Source of the DNA: Chloroflexota bacterium
Lineage (GTDB): Bacteria > Chloroflexota > Dehalococcoidia > Lucifugimonadales > GCA-2722455
Assembly (NCBI GenBank): GCA_002722455.1
Contig: PBMB01000016.1
Coordinates: forward strand, 1 to 33,543
DNA length: 33,543 bases
Direction of reading: 5' to 3'
Part shown: piece after piece, positions 17,134-25,704 of the stretch
How positions within the stretch are numbered: the first letter of the stretch is position 1
How the letters are laid out: each line of letters starts with the position of its first letter
Translations under genes and position numbers: made by a program
Notes under the pieces: model-generated
Seen by the model: the letters and a program-made list of their open reading frames with translations, nothing else
Databases searched by the model: none
What the model was told of the DNA's origin: nothing

Positions 17134-19404
17134 ATGATTACAATTGTTTCACTGTTAAAAAAAGAGTTAAAAAGTTACCTTGATCAGCCAACAGGTTATA
17201 TACTTTTAATTATTTTTGTTTCTTTAAATGCCTTTTTATTTTTTAGAACGGCATTGACTACATCTGAAGCTTCTTTAGTAGCTTTGTTTTCTACTTTACC
17301 ATGGATTCTTATTGTTTTTGTTTCAGCATCTACAATGAGACTATTATCTGAGGAACAACGTGATGGTACTCTTGAAATAATTTTAACGCAGCCTATTCCT
17401 GCTTGGTATCTTTTAATAGGTAAGTTCCTTGCTGGACTGACATTTGTGTTAATTGGAATTATTTGTACTATGTTTATTCCAATATCCTTACAGACTGCAG
17501 GTAGTTTAGATATTGGAGCTTCGATCAGTCAATATTTGGGGATAGTATTATTAACAGCTTTATTTGTTTCTATTGGTTTATTTAGTTCAAGCGTTACTAG
17601 GAATCAAATTGTAGCTTTTATGATCGGTTTATCAATAACTTTATTATTAATGTTAGCAGGTATGCCTTTAATTACTCTAACATTGCCTTCTTGGTTGGGT
17701 GTACTTGTTCAGGATTTAAGTCCTCTCACTCATTTTGCTAGTTTATCAAAAGGTGTCATCACAATCGCAGATATAATATATTTCATTGCAATTACTGTTA
17801 CTTTTATTTCTGCTGCATTTTTGTGGTTACGTGCAAAAACTGTCAGCAAAAATTCGCAAGGGTTTTTAAATTTACAATTAGGTGTTTTGGGGATATTGGT
17901 AATTAGTTTATTAATTGGTTGGTTTGGCGGTTTATTACTCCTAAAATTTGATATTACTGACGATAGAATCTACACCTTAAGTAAAGCTTCAGAAAAATTT
18001 ATTTCTGAAATTGATGACATAGTTACTATAAAGTTATTTACATCGAATGATCCTCCTGTACAAGTAGCGCTAAGAACTCGTGAAGTGGAGAATTTTTTAG
18101 CTGCCGTTGCTGCGAAATCTAATGGCAAAATACGTGTATTGAAGCGATCACCTGGTTTCGCTGAGGACGATGTAATTGAAGCTGCAGTTAATCGTGTGTA
18201 TCCTGTTCAGTTTAATGTTGAAACACAAGGTGGTTTAGAAATTAAAGAAGGTTACCTCGGTATAAGTATGACTTATTCCAATAAGCTTGAGGCAATACCT
18301 TTTGTTGAATCATTAGAAGGACTAGAAAATCAATTAATGAGTGCTCTATATCGAATGGCTCAAAAGGAACCTCAGGCAATTACAATGTTATTTGGTAATG
18401 GAGAAAAACGTAGAGATGCGATGTTGCAGTCATTACGTAATGAGCTTGAGAGACATTATAAAGTTGTAGAATTTGAATTCTCACAAGGATTTTTGGATAC
18501 AGGTACTGATGTTTTGATTGTTCCTGGTGCAACTGAATGGATGGAGTCGGTTCTAATTGATAATATTGATGAATATTTAGCAAATGGTGGAAAAGCATTT
18601 ATTCTAACAGACAGTGTATTAGTTGACCCTTCGGCTTTTGAAGGTTCTTCCAATCGTTATGGATTGAATGAATGGTTAAAACAGTATGGGTTAAAAATTG
18701 ATGATGGAGTAGTTTTCGATACAAAAGAAAATGAGACAGTTGATATTAATGCTTCTTATGGTACTGTAACCTTACCTTATCCATATTGGATTAGGACTTC
18801 TACAGTTGAATCTGCTGTTTCAGGAGGACTAATATATGCAGTAATTCCACATGCAGGTGTTTTGCAAAAGATACCTCCGATGGGGGATACTGTTGAAATA
18901 CAAAGTGTTGTTCCACTTTTAGTTACATCTGATTCTGCAGGGATAGATACGATGTATGATGATGTATCGGTTAATTCTGAAGTTCCTGAAATGGCACTTT
19001 CCAATGATTTAAATACAAAAACACTAGCCTATGCTGTCACCGGAACAAGATGTCCTCCGTTTAAGCCAAATTGTAGAGAAGATCCTAGTTATACGATAAA
19101 ACCATTTCGCTTGATTGTGGTTGCTGATTCAGATTGGATTACCGAACCAATGGTACAGGCATATCCAAAGCATATTACTTTAGCAAATAATTGGATAAAT
19201 TGGCTTTCTCAAGAGGATGCCTTAGCTGCTATAAGAACCAAAGGGTTGGTTCTCCGACCACTTGTATTTGATACAGTATTACATCGTAATTTTGTTCAAT
19301 ATGGGAATATTATATTCATTCCTTTCTTGATTGCTGTTATTGGACTTATACGGTTCTTTATTCGACGAAAATTGATGATGAAGGAGTATAGTCGTGAGGA
19401 ATAA
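17134..19404 (+). CDS. Fused ABC-2 permease and GldG-like auxiliary protein
   Basis: The 756-residue membrane protein fuses two proteins encoded separately in Bacteroidota. Residues about 1-235 are a GldF-like ABC-2 permease with six predicted helices ('LLSEEQRDGTLEIILTQPI' is the typical cytoplasmic loop). From about 248, a further helix ('LGILVISLLIGWFGG') leads into a large extracytoplasmic GldG/ABC_transp_aux-like domain ('DDRIYTLSKASEKF'). Near the C terminus is a last helix (about 723-742) and a basic tail. The GldG part contains 'LFGNGEKR' and 'DVLIVPGATE', features of this family. The ATG at 17134 follows the ATPase stop by 4 bases, and the stop overlaps the DUF4340 gene by 11 bases. 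Confidence 0.9.
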   Translation: MITIVSLLKKELKSYLDQPTGYILLIIFVSLNAFLFFRTALTTSEASLVALFSTLPWILIVFVSASTMRLLSEEQRDGTLEIILTQPIPAWYLLIGKFLAGLTFVLIGIICTMFIPISLQTAGSLDIGASISQYLGIVLLTALFVSIGLFSSSVTRNQIVAFMIGLSITLLLMLAGMPLITLTLPSWLGVLVQDLSPLTHFASLSKGVITIADIIYFIAITVTFISAAFLWLRAKTVSKNSQGFLNLQLGVLGILVISLLIGWFGGLLLLKFDITDDRIYTLSKASEKFISEIDDIVTIKLFTSNDPPVQVALRTREVENFLAAVAAKSNGKIRVLKRSPGFAEDDVIEAAVNRVYPVQFNVETQGGLEIKEGYLGISMTYSNKLEAIPFVESLEGLENQLMSALYRMAQKEPQAITMLFGNGEKRRDAMLQSLRNELERHYKVVEFEFSQGFLDTGTDVLIVPGATEWMESVLIDNIDEYLANGGKAFILTDSVLVDPSAFEGSSNRYGLNEWLKQYGLKIDDGVVFDTKENETVDINASYGTVTLPYPYWIRTSTVESAVSGGLIYAVIPHAGVLQKIPPMGDTVEIQSVVPLLVTSDSAGIDTMYDDVSVNSEVPEMALSNDLNTKTLAYAVTGTRCPPFKPNCREDPSYTIKPFRLIVVADSDWITEPMVQAYPKHITLANNWINWLSQEDALAAIRTKGLVLRPLVFDTVLHRNFVQYGNIIFIPFLIAVIGLIRFFIRRKLMMKEYSREE

Positions 19405-20392
19405 TCAAGTAAGAATAGTATTAATAGTACTTGTGATTGTTGCGATAGTTGGTTTATTAGGAAAAATTTTCTTGAATCTTAACCAGTCTGCTGAAATAAT
19501 ATTAAATTCAGCAAATTTAAATAGTAATTCAGTAGATAAAATTATTTTATCTGACAGGGAAGATCAAGCAACGGTTTATTTAAATGCTGATGATAATCGA
19601 TGGTATGTTGGATCCTATCCTGTTTTAGATGAATATATGAATGCTTTGTGGAATACAGTTTCTGAGATTAACAGAGCTGAATTAGTTTCTAATAACCCTG
19701 AAAATCATCAATACATGGGAGTTGACCCAAGGAATACTACCAATGTTGAATTTTATTATAAGGATGAATTGATTGAAACTTTTTTGATTGGAGACAAAGA
19801 ATATGCTCCAATTGAAGAGGACGAAGTTGCAAGAATGCCATGGTCTCAATATGTACTGAGATGTTATTTGAGAAAAGCTAATGAAGTATCTGTTTATGGA
19901 ATCTTTTGTCCATATCCAAGTTTATTTGCAGCGGATCCAACTCGTTGGCCAGATCCTTATATAGCAAAAATACAACCTGCTGATGTTGAGACCCTTGTTT
20001 ATAATTTTTATGGTCAAGAGTTTTTAGTTAAGAAAATAGATGCTCGTTGGTATATAGACTATCAAGGGCAACAATCTGAAGCAAAACAGGATGTCATGTA
20101 TTATTTACTCGAGTCTTTGACAACTTTAATTACAAGTGATTATCCTGAATTTTGGGATAAAAAAATTGTAGGTTCACTTGATTGGAATGATCCTGATATA
20201 ACCTTACGGGTAAATACAAAACAAGGGTCTGATAGTAAATCGATTTATCTATCATTTATTGAACGACCAGATGAAGATTTTTCCTACTATGTTAAGGATG
20301 CTACAAAAACCTATGTGCATTTTCTTAGTAGTCGTAAAGCACCGGATATTATTAAAAGTCGTGCTGATTTAGTATATGAATCTCCTAAATAA
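19394..20392 (+). CDS. DUF4340-type membrane-anchored protein
   Basis: The 332-residue protein has one N-terminal membrane helix (about 6-27) and then a soluble extracytoplasmic part with repeated beta-rich units ('DKIILSDRE...', 'ADVETLVYNFYGQEFLVKK', 'DARWYIDYQGQ'), the layout of DUF4340 proteins that accompany GldA-GldFG operons. The GTG start at 19394 lies inside the end of the preceding gene, with AAGGAG 7 bases upstream, so translation is coupled. It is presumed to be an envelope accessory of the ABC system. The last codons form one arm of a strong hairpin shared with the convergent sulfatase. Confidence 0.82.
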   Translation: MRNNQVRIVLIVLVIVAIVGLLGKIFLNLNQSAEIILNSANLNSNSVDKIILSDREDQATVYLNADDNRWYVGSYPVLDEYMNALWNTVSEINRAELVSNNPENHQYMGVDPRNTTNVEFYYKDELIETFLIGDKEYAPIEEDEVARMPWSQYVLRCYLRKANEVSVYGIFCPYPSLFAADPTRWPDPYIAKIQPADVETLVYNFYGQEFLVKKIDARWYIDYQGQQSEAKQDVMYYLLESLTTLITSDYPEFWDKKIVGSLDWNDPDITLRVNTKQGSDSKSIYLSFIERPDEDFSYYVKDATKTYVHFLSSRKAPDIIKSRADLVYESPK

Positions 20393-20422
20393 ATAATTCA
20401 TATATATGGATTATTTGGGAGA
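20381..20422. terminator. Bidirectional terminator hairpin between convergent genes
   Basis: The last 12 bases of the DUF4340 gene (20381-20392) pair with 20411-20422 at 11 of 12 positions plus one wobble. Alternatively, a 26-base near-palindrome at 20391-20416 (12 of 13 pairs plus a wobble) extends the same stem through a 4-base bulge. Both stop codons lie in the arms. The plus-strand transcript continues with ATTTTAGTT, a short T tract; the minus-strand side is less T-rich. Confidence 0.65.
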
Positions 20423-21937
20423 GATTTTAGTTAATAAAGTTTTTGAGATGACTTCGGAGTCATCTTTTGTTTCAATTTGCCAGTGATATATCTTTGTTGC
20501 TAGTATTTCAATGGTTTTTTGGTAATTGGGATGGTTATACAAGTTTTTTTGTTCAAATGGGTCATTTTTCAAATCGTAGAGTTCACATTGATCTATTGCA
20601 TGGAGATTAAGTTTTAATCCTTCAGGAGAGATAATACTTCTCCAAGGCAAACTTTTCATTTTTTCAAGTTGTGGTTTTGAAAGATTGCTCATTTCTCCTG
20701 AAAGAAATTTTTGTTGTGCAAATTCATTAAAGAATGGGATTTTCCATTGGATAGAGTTATCGTTTTCAATAAAAACATAATTGTTTTCTAACGTTGTATT
20801 ACCAGTGAGTTGATTAACTAAACTTTTCCCTTGTAAGTTAGATGGTAATGGAGATGTTCCAATTAGATCTAATAAAGTTGGTACAATGTCTATGTGACTC
20901 ACATAGCCTTTGATAGTAGAAGGTTGATTTTCTAACCAGGGGACATGAATTATAAGTGGTACTTTGACAGATTCTTCGTATAATAATCCTTTTTCTAGAG
21001 TAGAGTGGTCTCCTAAATGTTCGCCATGTTCACTTGTATATACAATAATAGTATTATCTGCTATTCCTATTTTTTTTAGATGATCAAGAATATTTCCGAT
21101 TGCTTGGTCAATTAAAGATACATTCCCATAATAATTAGCTCTTAATTGTTTCCAATCTTTTGTTGTTGAAATTGGTGACCCATCGTATTCTTCTAGAGAA
21201 CTATAATATTCTGCTGTTATTTGATTAACATAAGATGCATTTGAATCAGGTTTTTTTAAAAAATGAGGTGGAGTGCTTAAATTCGCAGTATTGTATTTTT
21301 TATTTAGTGGGCCACTATAGGGAGGATGAGGTTCAAAAAATCCAGCATAGAGTATAAATGGATTTTGTTTGTTGTTATCAAGAAATTTATTTATTTCTTT
21401 AGCCATAAAAGATGCCTTGGTGTGTTCTACGGGTAAGTTAGATGACATTTGACGACTGTATACTTCGGCTCCCAATCTTTCTTCATTTGGAGGATATCCA
21501 AGATTTTTAAGAAATTTTGTATGGTCACTAATTTGTCCCAGATATTTTTTATCTGAATAAAAAGCTCTATAACCATCGTCTATGCTAATTCTATGGGTAA
21601 ACCCATGTTGTGGTATCACCTCATCTCCGAGATTCCACTTTCCAAAATATCCGCGACGGTAGTTTGCATTAACTATCTCTGCAATTGTAGGTATTGATGT
21701 ATTTAGAGGTATGTTATTAGTTGTGCATCCGTTAGTATGTGGATAAGTGCCTGATAAAATTGTTGATCTTGCTGGTGTACATAGGGGTTGTGATACATAT
21801 GCATTTTCAAAAACAAAACTTGAATTTGCTAATTGATCTAAGTTAGGTGTGTTTATTTCTGTATTACCATAACAAGATAAAGTATCTGCACGTTGTTGAT
21901 CAGTAAACAAAAAAAGTATGTTGGGGGAGGATTGCAT
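20411..21937 (-). CDS. Sulfatase (alkaline-phosphatase superfamily), cytoplasmic
   Basis: Hydrolyses sulfate esters. In the 508-residue protein the nucleophile motif 'CTPARSTILSG' carries Cys53, the residue converted to formylglycine, with Arg57. The N terminus 'NILFLFTDQQRAD' holds metal ligand Asp13, and 'YTSEHGEHLGDH' the second metal/sulfate site. The C-terminal part 'CELYDLKNDPFEQKNLYNHP' is a usual sulfatase end. There is no signal peptide, so the enzyme probably acts on an imported substrate. A formylglycine-generating or radical maturase must be encoded elsewhere. It is divergent from a ThDP half-enzyme related to sulfopyruvate decarboxylase, hinting at organosulfur use. The ATG at 21937 has no visible ribosome site. 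Confidence 0.92.
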   Translation of the reverse strand: MQSSPNILFLFTDQQRADTLSCYGNTEINTPNLDQLANSSFVFENAYVSQPLCTPARSTILSGTYPHTNGCTTNNIPLNTSIPTIAEIVNANYRRGYFGKWNLGDEVIPQHGFTHRISIDDGYRAFYSDKKYLGQISDHTKFLKNLGYPPNEERLGAEVYSRQMSSNLPVEHTKASFMAKEINKFLDNNKQNPFILYAGFFEPHPPYSGPLNKKYNTANLSTPPHFLKKPDSNASYVNQITAEYYSSLEEYDGSPISTTKDWKQLRANYYGNVSLIDQAIGNILDHLKKIGIADNTIIVYTSEHGEHLGDHSTLEKGLLYEESVKVPLIIHVPWLENQPSTIKGYVSHIDIVPTLLDLIGTSPLPSNLQGKSLVNQLTGNTTLENNYVFIENDNSIQWKIPFFNEFAQQKFLSGEMSNLSKPQLEKMKSLPWRSIISPEGLKLNLHAIDQCELYDLKNDPFEQKNLYNHPNYQKTIEILATKIYHWQIETKDDSEVISKTLLTKISPK

Positions 21938-22059
21938 AGTATTTATAGTACTCTCATTTTGCTTTTTAATATATGTTAGTATTTGTATGGTAAAACTATA
22001 ACATTGAATTCAATTTATACATAATTGTGTAATCCTTTTAGGTTTGTGAGGTTAAATAT

Positions 22060-22557
22060 ATGGATTTAGTTCTCAGTGCAAAAAAAGTGGTAGAACAGTT
22101 GCATTTGAATAATGTAACTCATGTAGTTTGGTTGCCTGATAGTGAAACTAATTTTATGTATGATCAATTAACTCAGGATAGTAGTATAGAAATAGTTTCT
22201 GTGAGTAGAGAAGGTGAAACAATGCCAATAGCTGCTGGACTTTGGGCAGGTGGCAAAAGACCAGTAGTGATGATTCAAAATACAGGGTTATTTGAATCAG
22301 GGGATTCCATTAGAGGTATGACAATCGATATACAATTTCCACTTGTTATTTTTGTTGGATATAGAGGATGGTATCGTGATTCCAAAATAACTGATTCTGC
22401 TGCAAAATTCACTTTGCCAATTCTTAATGCTTGGGGTATTAAATCTTATTTGATTGAAGAAGACATAGATTGTAAATTGATTTCAAATGCGTTTATAGAT
22501 GCTGAAAAATCAAGTTTCCCTGTAGCTTGTCTTATAGGTGCTGAATACAGTCATTAA
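22060..22557 (+). CDS. ThDP-binding half-enzyme, sulfopyruvate decarboxylase alpha-like
   Basis: This 165-residue protein is only the Pyr domain of a ThDP enzyme. It has the marks of the sulfopyruvate/phosphonopyruvate decarboxylase group: 'VWLPDSETNFMYDQL', the catalytic Glu in 'VSREGETMPIAAG', and 'GGKRPVVMIQNTGL'. In this group an alpha (Pyr) and a beta (PP) chain form the active site together, and the beta gene normally follows. Here the next gene is rpiB on the other strand and no PP-domain protein is adjacent, so the partner lies elsewhere. The sulfopyruvate substrate is inferred by similarity; phosphonopyruvate or another 2-oxoacid is possible. The ATG at 22060 has GAGG 8 bases upstream. 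It is divergent from the sulfatase. Confidence 0.83.
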   Translation: MDLVLSAKKVVEQLHLNNVTHVVWLPDSETNFMYDQLTQDSSIEIVSVSREGETMPIAAGLWAGGKRPVVMIQNTGLFESGDSIRGMTIDIQFPLVIFVGYRGWYRDSKITDSAAKFTLPILNAWGIKSYLIEEDIDCKLISNAFIDAEKSSFPVACLIGAEYSH

Positions 22558-22570
22558 TGCTAAAGATTTT

Positions 22571-23026
22571 TTATTTAGTGTATTTATTTTCTATTTTGTT
22601 GAGTTTAGTCAATCTTCTTAAATGACGTTCTTCCTGTGTAAATACAGCTGAAAGAAAAGCCTTAATTAATTTAGTAGCTTCACTAGGAGAAACTATTCGA
22701 GCACCTATACAAATTAGATTCATATCATCATGCTCAACACCTTGACTTGCAGAATATAAATCATGACATACACTTGCACGTACTCTTGGGACCTTATTAG
22801 AGGCTATGGTTGCACCAACTCCACTGCCACAAATCATTATTCCTCGGTCAACTGTTTTATTAGATATTAATTCAGCAACACGTTGACTGAAGTCAGGATA
22901 ATCATCATTTGGGTCAAAGTCATGTGCGCCAACATCAATAATTTGATAGTTGGTTTCTTCTAAATTTGAGACAATCTTATTTTTTAGTTCTAGTCCTGCA
23001 TGATCTGCACCAATTGCAATTTTCAT
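22571..23026 (-). CDS. rpiB: Ribose-5-phosphate isomerase B / LacAB family
   Basis: Interconverts ribose 5-phosphate and ribulose 5-phosphate in the pentose phosphate pathway. The 151-residue protein has Asp8-His9 in 'GADHAG', the catalytic Cys66 in 'CGSGVGATIASNK' and the phosphate-binding/active-site segment 'RASVCHDLYSASQGVEHDDMN'. Length is normal. The ATG at 23026 is preceded by GGGG about 6 bases upstream. It lies downstream of the phosphotriesterase-family gene with a 69-base gap and may share its transcript. A related sugar-phosphate isomerase activity (such as for allose or galactose derivatives) cannot be excluded. Confidence 0.9.
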   Translation of the reverse strand: MKIAIGADHAGLELKNKIVSNLEETNYQIIDVGAHDFDPNDDYPDFSQRVAELISNKTVDRGIMICGSGVGATIASNKVPRVRASVCHDLYSASQGVEHDDMNLICIGARIVSPSEATKLIKAFLSAVFTQEERHLRRLTKLNKIENKYTK

Positions 23027-23095
23027 AATAATCCCCGATCAGTTCGATGTTTTATCGATAATAACATTATTATAATAGATAGCTAAAATGGAAAA

Positions 23096-24151
23096 TTAAA
23101 TAGGAGAAAAGGTAAGTATGCGTTTAGGATTATCTATGAAAATTAATTGTATGGTTTTATCAGTGAATCCTTCATCTTTCATTCTAGGTATTATATTTTT
23201 TATAATATGACTATACCCCTGGCCACCATATTTAGTTAAGCGGTGCTTACTGAATATATCTTGACCTATTACAAGCTTTTCAGAAAATCCATTATCAATT
23301 AGTTCTTTCATAAATTCGAGACGTTTTGCATCTGTAGGAATATATGTAGGGGATAGTGGATAGTATGATGTCTCCCATCCAAATAGATCATATTCTAAAT
23401 ATGATCCTTTTTGTGCAAATTGTAAAACTGATTCAATTTTTTCAAAGGTTCTATCCATATGACTCATTATAATTTGGTCAGGAGAAGCACCTTCGTTTTC
23501 CAGAATGTTAAGTATTTCTAACGGTGCTTTTTCATTTCTACCAGGGTGAATTAGAATTGGAGCACCAGTTTTATTTTGGGCTTGAGCACTTGCTTGTAAA
23601 ATTTTTCGTTCATTTTTAGTTAGAGGCCATGAACATCCTATTTCTCCAATAATGCCTGCTTTTATTTTCATTGGAGAAACTCCTTCTAGAATCTCATTAG
23701 TTATCTGAATTGTAAGTTCAGATACAGTTTTTGTTTCTACTTCAGGTGGATGTACTGAATCTACATAATATCCAGCTCCCATAATAATATTGATTCCAGT
23801 AGCAGCTGAAATACGTACTAGTGCTTCAGGATTCCTATTAATGCCTATAGTGGTTGCATCAACCATTGTACTGCCGCCAGCTTTCTTGAAAAGGTTGATT
23901 TCTTCAATTGCAGTATCTTCTTCTGTTAGTTGAAGATTGTCATGATTATTCCACATATTATATCGAACCCAATTCAAATTTTGAATTGTTATTTTCTGAA
24001 AAGCTAAATTACGTTGACTTAGTTCTTGAGGTTCCTGAAACATGCATAAAAAATCAATCAATATATGTTCATGAGTAGAAGCCATACCGATGTTTTCTGG
24101 AGATATTGGCCCTAGGACTGTATGTGCAAATCCATCTAAAGCTTTATTCAT
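23096..24151 (-). CDS. Phosphotriesterase-family metal-dependent hydrolase (PHP type)
   Basis: A TIM-barrel hydrolase of the phosphotriesterase superfamily, 351 residues. It has the first metal pair in 'STHEHILID', the bridging position in 'KAGIIGEIGCSWPL', His ligands in 'ILIHPGR' and 'IMSHMDR', and the last metal Asp in 'VIGQDIF'. The bridging residue appears to be Glu, as in E. coli PHP, rather than the carbamylated Lys of true phosphotriesterases. Lactone or ester hydrolysis is therefore more likely than organophosphate breakdown. It lies between plsY (85-base gap) and rpiB on the same strand. Length is normal. The family is sure, the substrate unknown. Confidence 0.9.
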   Translation of the reverse strand: MNKALDGFAHTVLGPISPENIGMASTHEHILIDFLCMFQEPQELSQRNLAFQKITIQNLNWVRYNMWNNHDNLQLTEEDTAIEEINLFKKAGGSTMVDATTIGINRNPEALVRISAATGINIIMGAGYYVDSVHPPEVETKTVSELTIQITNEILEGVSPMKIKAGIIGEIGCSWPLTKNERKILQASAQAQNKTGAPILIHPGRNEKAPLEILNILENEGASPDQIIMSHMDRTFEKIESVLQFAQKGSYLEYDLFGWETSYYPLSPTYIPTDAKRLEFMKELIDNGFSEKLVIGQDIFSKHRLTKYGGQGYSHIIKNIIPRMKDEGFTDKTIQLIFIDNPKRILTFSPI

Positions 24152-24236
24152 TGATTTTGTTGATTCCTCATAGTCATTTTTAACTGAAAAGTAAATTATA
24201 CAATTCTTAATATTTTATTGATAGATATTGTGATAT

Positions 24237-24809
24237 TTAGAAAACATCACCCTTGTATTGTATCCATGCTTTGATGCCAATACATATCCAACAAATCATG
24301 ATTGCAATAATACTCATTAAGTTATAGAAGTAAAACCATATAATAATCAAGCAACTGATTACACCAATTGTTCCTGCAATGGATGGCTTTTTCAATAATA
24401 AAAGAGTAATGAATGCAGGGAAAGAAGAAAGAAAAGCTGCAAGAGGAAATATTCCAAAAACTAATCCAATACCAAGTCCCATTCCTGTACCTCCTATTTT
24501 ATGAAATGGTATAGGGAAATAATGCCCACATAATGCACCGAGCATGATTGCTAAGAGAAGTAAATCAAAAGTAGGTAGAAAATGTATAGGAAAAGTTACA
24601 ATAATGCCTTTTAGGCAATCTAATAAAAATACTAATATTCCATATTTGGGACCAATTTTACGATAAACATTTGCAGCTCCTGGATTACCGGTACCAATAG
24701 AGCGGATTTGAATCCCTCGTAAGTTGGATATAAAATCCCCTGTTTGAAAACAACAAACTAAATAAGCGAAAAGGCAATATGTTAATAAAATTGTATAATT
24801 AAAAATCAT
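24237..24809 (-). CDS. plsY: Acyl-phosphate:glycerol-3-phosphate acyltransferase PlsY
   Basis: Transfers an acyl chain from acyl-phosphate to glycerol 3-phosphate, the first step of membrane phospholipid synthesis. The 190-residue protein is almost entirely hydrophobic with five to six predicted helices and carries PlsY motifs: 'IQIRSIGTGNPGAANVYR' (motif 1), 'GHYFPIPFHKIGGTGMG' (motif 2, with the active His/Lys region) and a third, weaker one near 'KKPSIAGTIG'. Length is normal. No clear ribosome site precedes the ATG at 24809. It is divergent from the SDR gene. PlsX, which makes the substrate, is not here. Confidence 0.9.
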   Translation of the reverse strand: MIFNYTILLTYCLFAYLVCCFQTGDFISNLRGIQIRSIGTGNPGAANVYRKIGPKYGILVFLLDCLKGIIVTFPIHFLPTFDLLLLAIMLGALCGHYFPIPFHKIGGTGMGLGIGLVFGIFPLAAFLSSFPAFITLLLLKKPSIAGTIGVISCLIIIWFYFYNLMSIIAIMICWICIGIKAWIQYKGDVF

Positions 24810-24899
24810 GATATGTCTTATTTTGATTTAAGTATTATACTTAATTTCATAAATTTTGGTTTTATGTAGTGAGTAAATAGATTCGATAGTGAGGTAAAC

Positions 24900-25676
24900 A
24901 TGGATTTAGGGATAAAGGGGAAAATTGCATTAGTGACGGGTGGGACAAGAGGATTGGGCAGAGAGAGTGCGTTATCTTTAGCTCGTGAAGGAGTTGATGT
25001 AGCTATATGTGCCCGAGACACATCAGGGTTTTTGAATATAGAGAAGGAATTAAAATCACTTAATGTACGAGTAGTTACTATAAAAGCAGACATTATGTCT
25101 ATTGCTGAGGTTGATAATTTGTTCGATGAAGTGGTACAACGACTTGGTAATATCGATATTTTGGTTAATAATGTTGGTGGATCATTAGTACGTGGTGATA
25201 TTGAAGATACATCTCTAGAAGATTTAAAATCAACTTTTCAACTTAATGTGTTTGGAGCATATCAACTTATGAAAAGTAGCATTCCAGCCATGAAGAATAA
25301 TCAATGGGGGCGTATAGTAAATATTGCATCTATTTGGGGCCGTGAGTCAGGCGGGTTTCTTGGTTATGTTTCTGCTAAAGCTGCGTTAATTGCTATTACA
25401 AAAACTGCTGCAATTTCTCTTGCAAAATCTGGGGTTTTGATTAATTCTATTGCACCAGGATCTATTGCTCATCCTGGTGGTAGTTGGGAACGATTTCAAC
25501 AAGAAAATTCACCTGATGTTGTGAAAACTTTTATTGATGCTAATTTACCGATGGGTAAATTTGGTTGGCCAGGTCCTGTAGCAGATTTAGTTGCATTCTT
25601 ATCTTCTGAAAGAGCTGGGATGATTACAGGAGCTTCTATAGTTGTTGATGGAGGACAAAGTAAATCAATAATTTAA
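24900..25676 (+). CDS. Short-chain dehydrogenase/reductase (classical SDR)
   Basis: A 258-residue NAD(P)-dependent oxidoreductase of the FabG-like SDR type. The cofactor motif 'TGGTRGLG' is at 14-21, followed by 'NNVGG' and the catalytic Ser in 'NIASIWG', Tyr156 and Lys160 in 'YVSAK'. The C-terminal segment 'SIVVDGGQSKSII' is usual. The ATG at 24900 has GAGG 5 bases upstream. The following epimerase gene starts 28 bases later on the same strand, so they may share a transcript. The substrate cannot be inferred; 3-ketoacyl reduction and sugar-alcohol oxidation are both common in the family. Confidence 0.92.
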   Translation: MDLGIKGKIALVTGGTRGLGRESALSLAREGVDVAICARDTSGFLNIEKELKSLNVRVVTIKADIMSIAEVDNLFDEVVQRLGNIDILVNNVGGSLVRGDIEDTSLEDLKSTFQLNVFGAYQLMKSSIPAMKNNQWGRIVNIASIWGRESGGFLGYVSAKAALIAITKTAAISLAKSGVLINSIAPGSIAHPGGSWERFQQENSPDVVKTFIDANLPMGKFGWPGPVADLVAFLSSERAGMITGASIVVDGGQSKSII

Positions 25677-25704
25677 AAGTTTATGAGAAGAAAGAAAATT
25701 TTAA

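Noticed and set aside
22003..22014. Perfect 12-base palindrome between the divergent sulfatase and ThDP half-enzyme genes
   Set aside because: With this AT content about twenty such palindromes are expected by chance in the window, and no promoter element is placed sensibly around it.
23096..24151. True organophosphate-degrading phosphotriesterase
   Set aside because: The bridging ligand position appears to be Glu rather than the carbamylated Lys, as in PHP-type members of unknown substrate.
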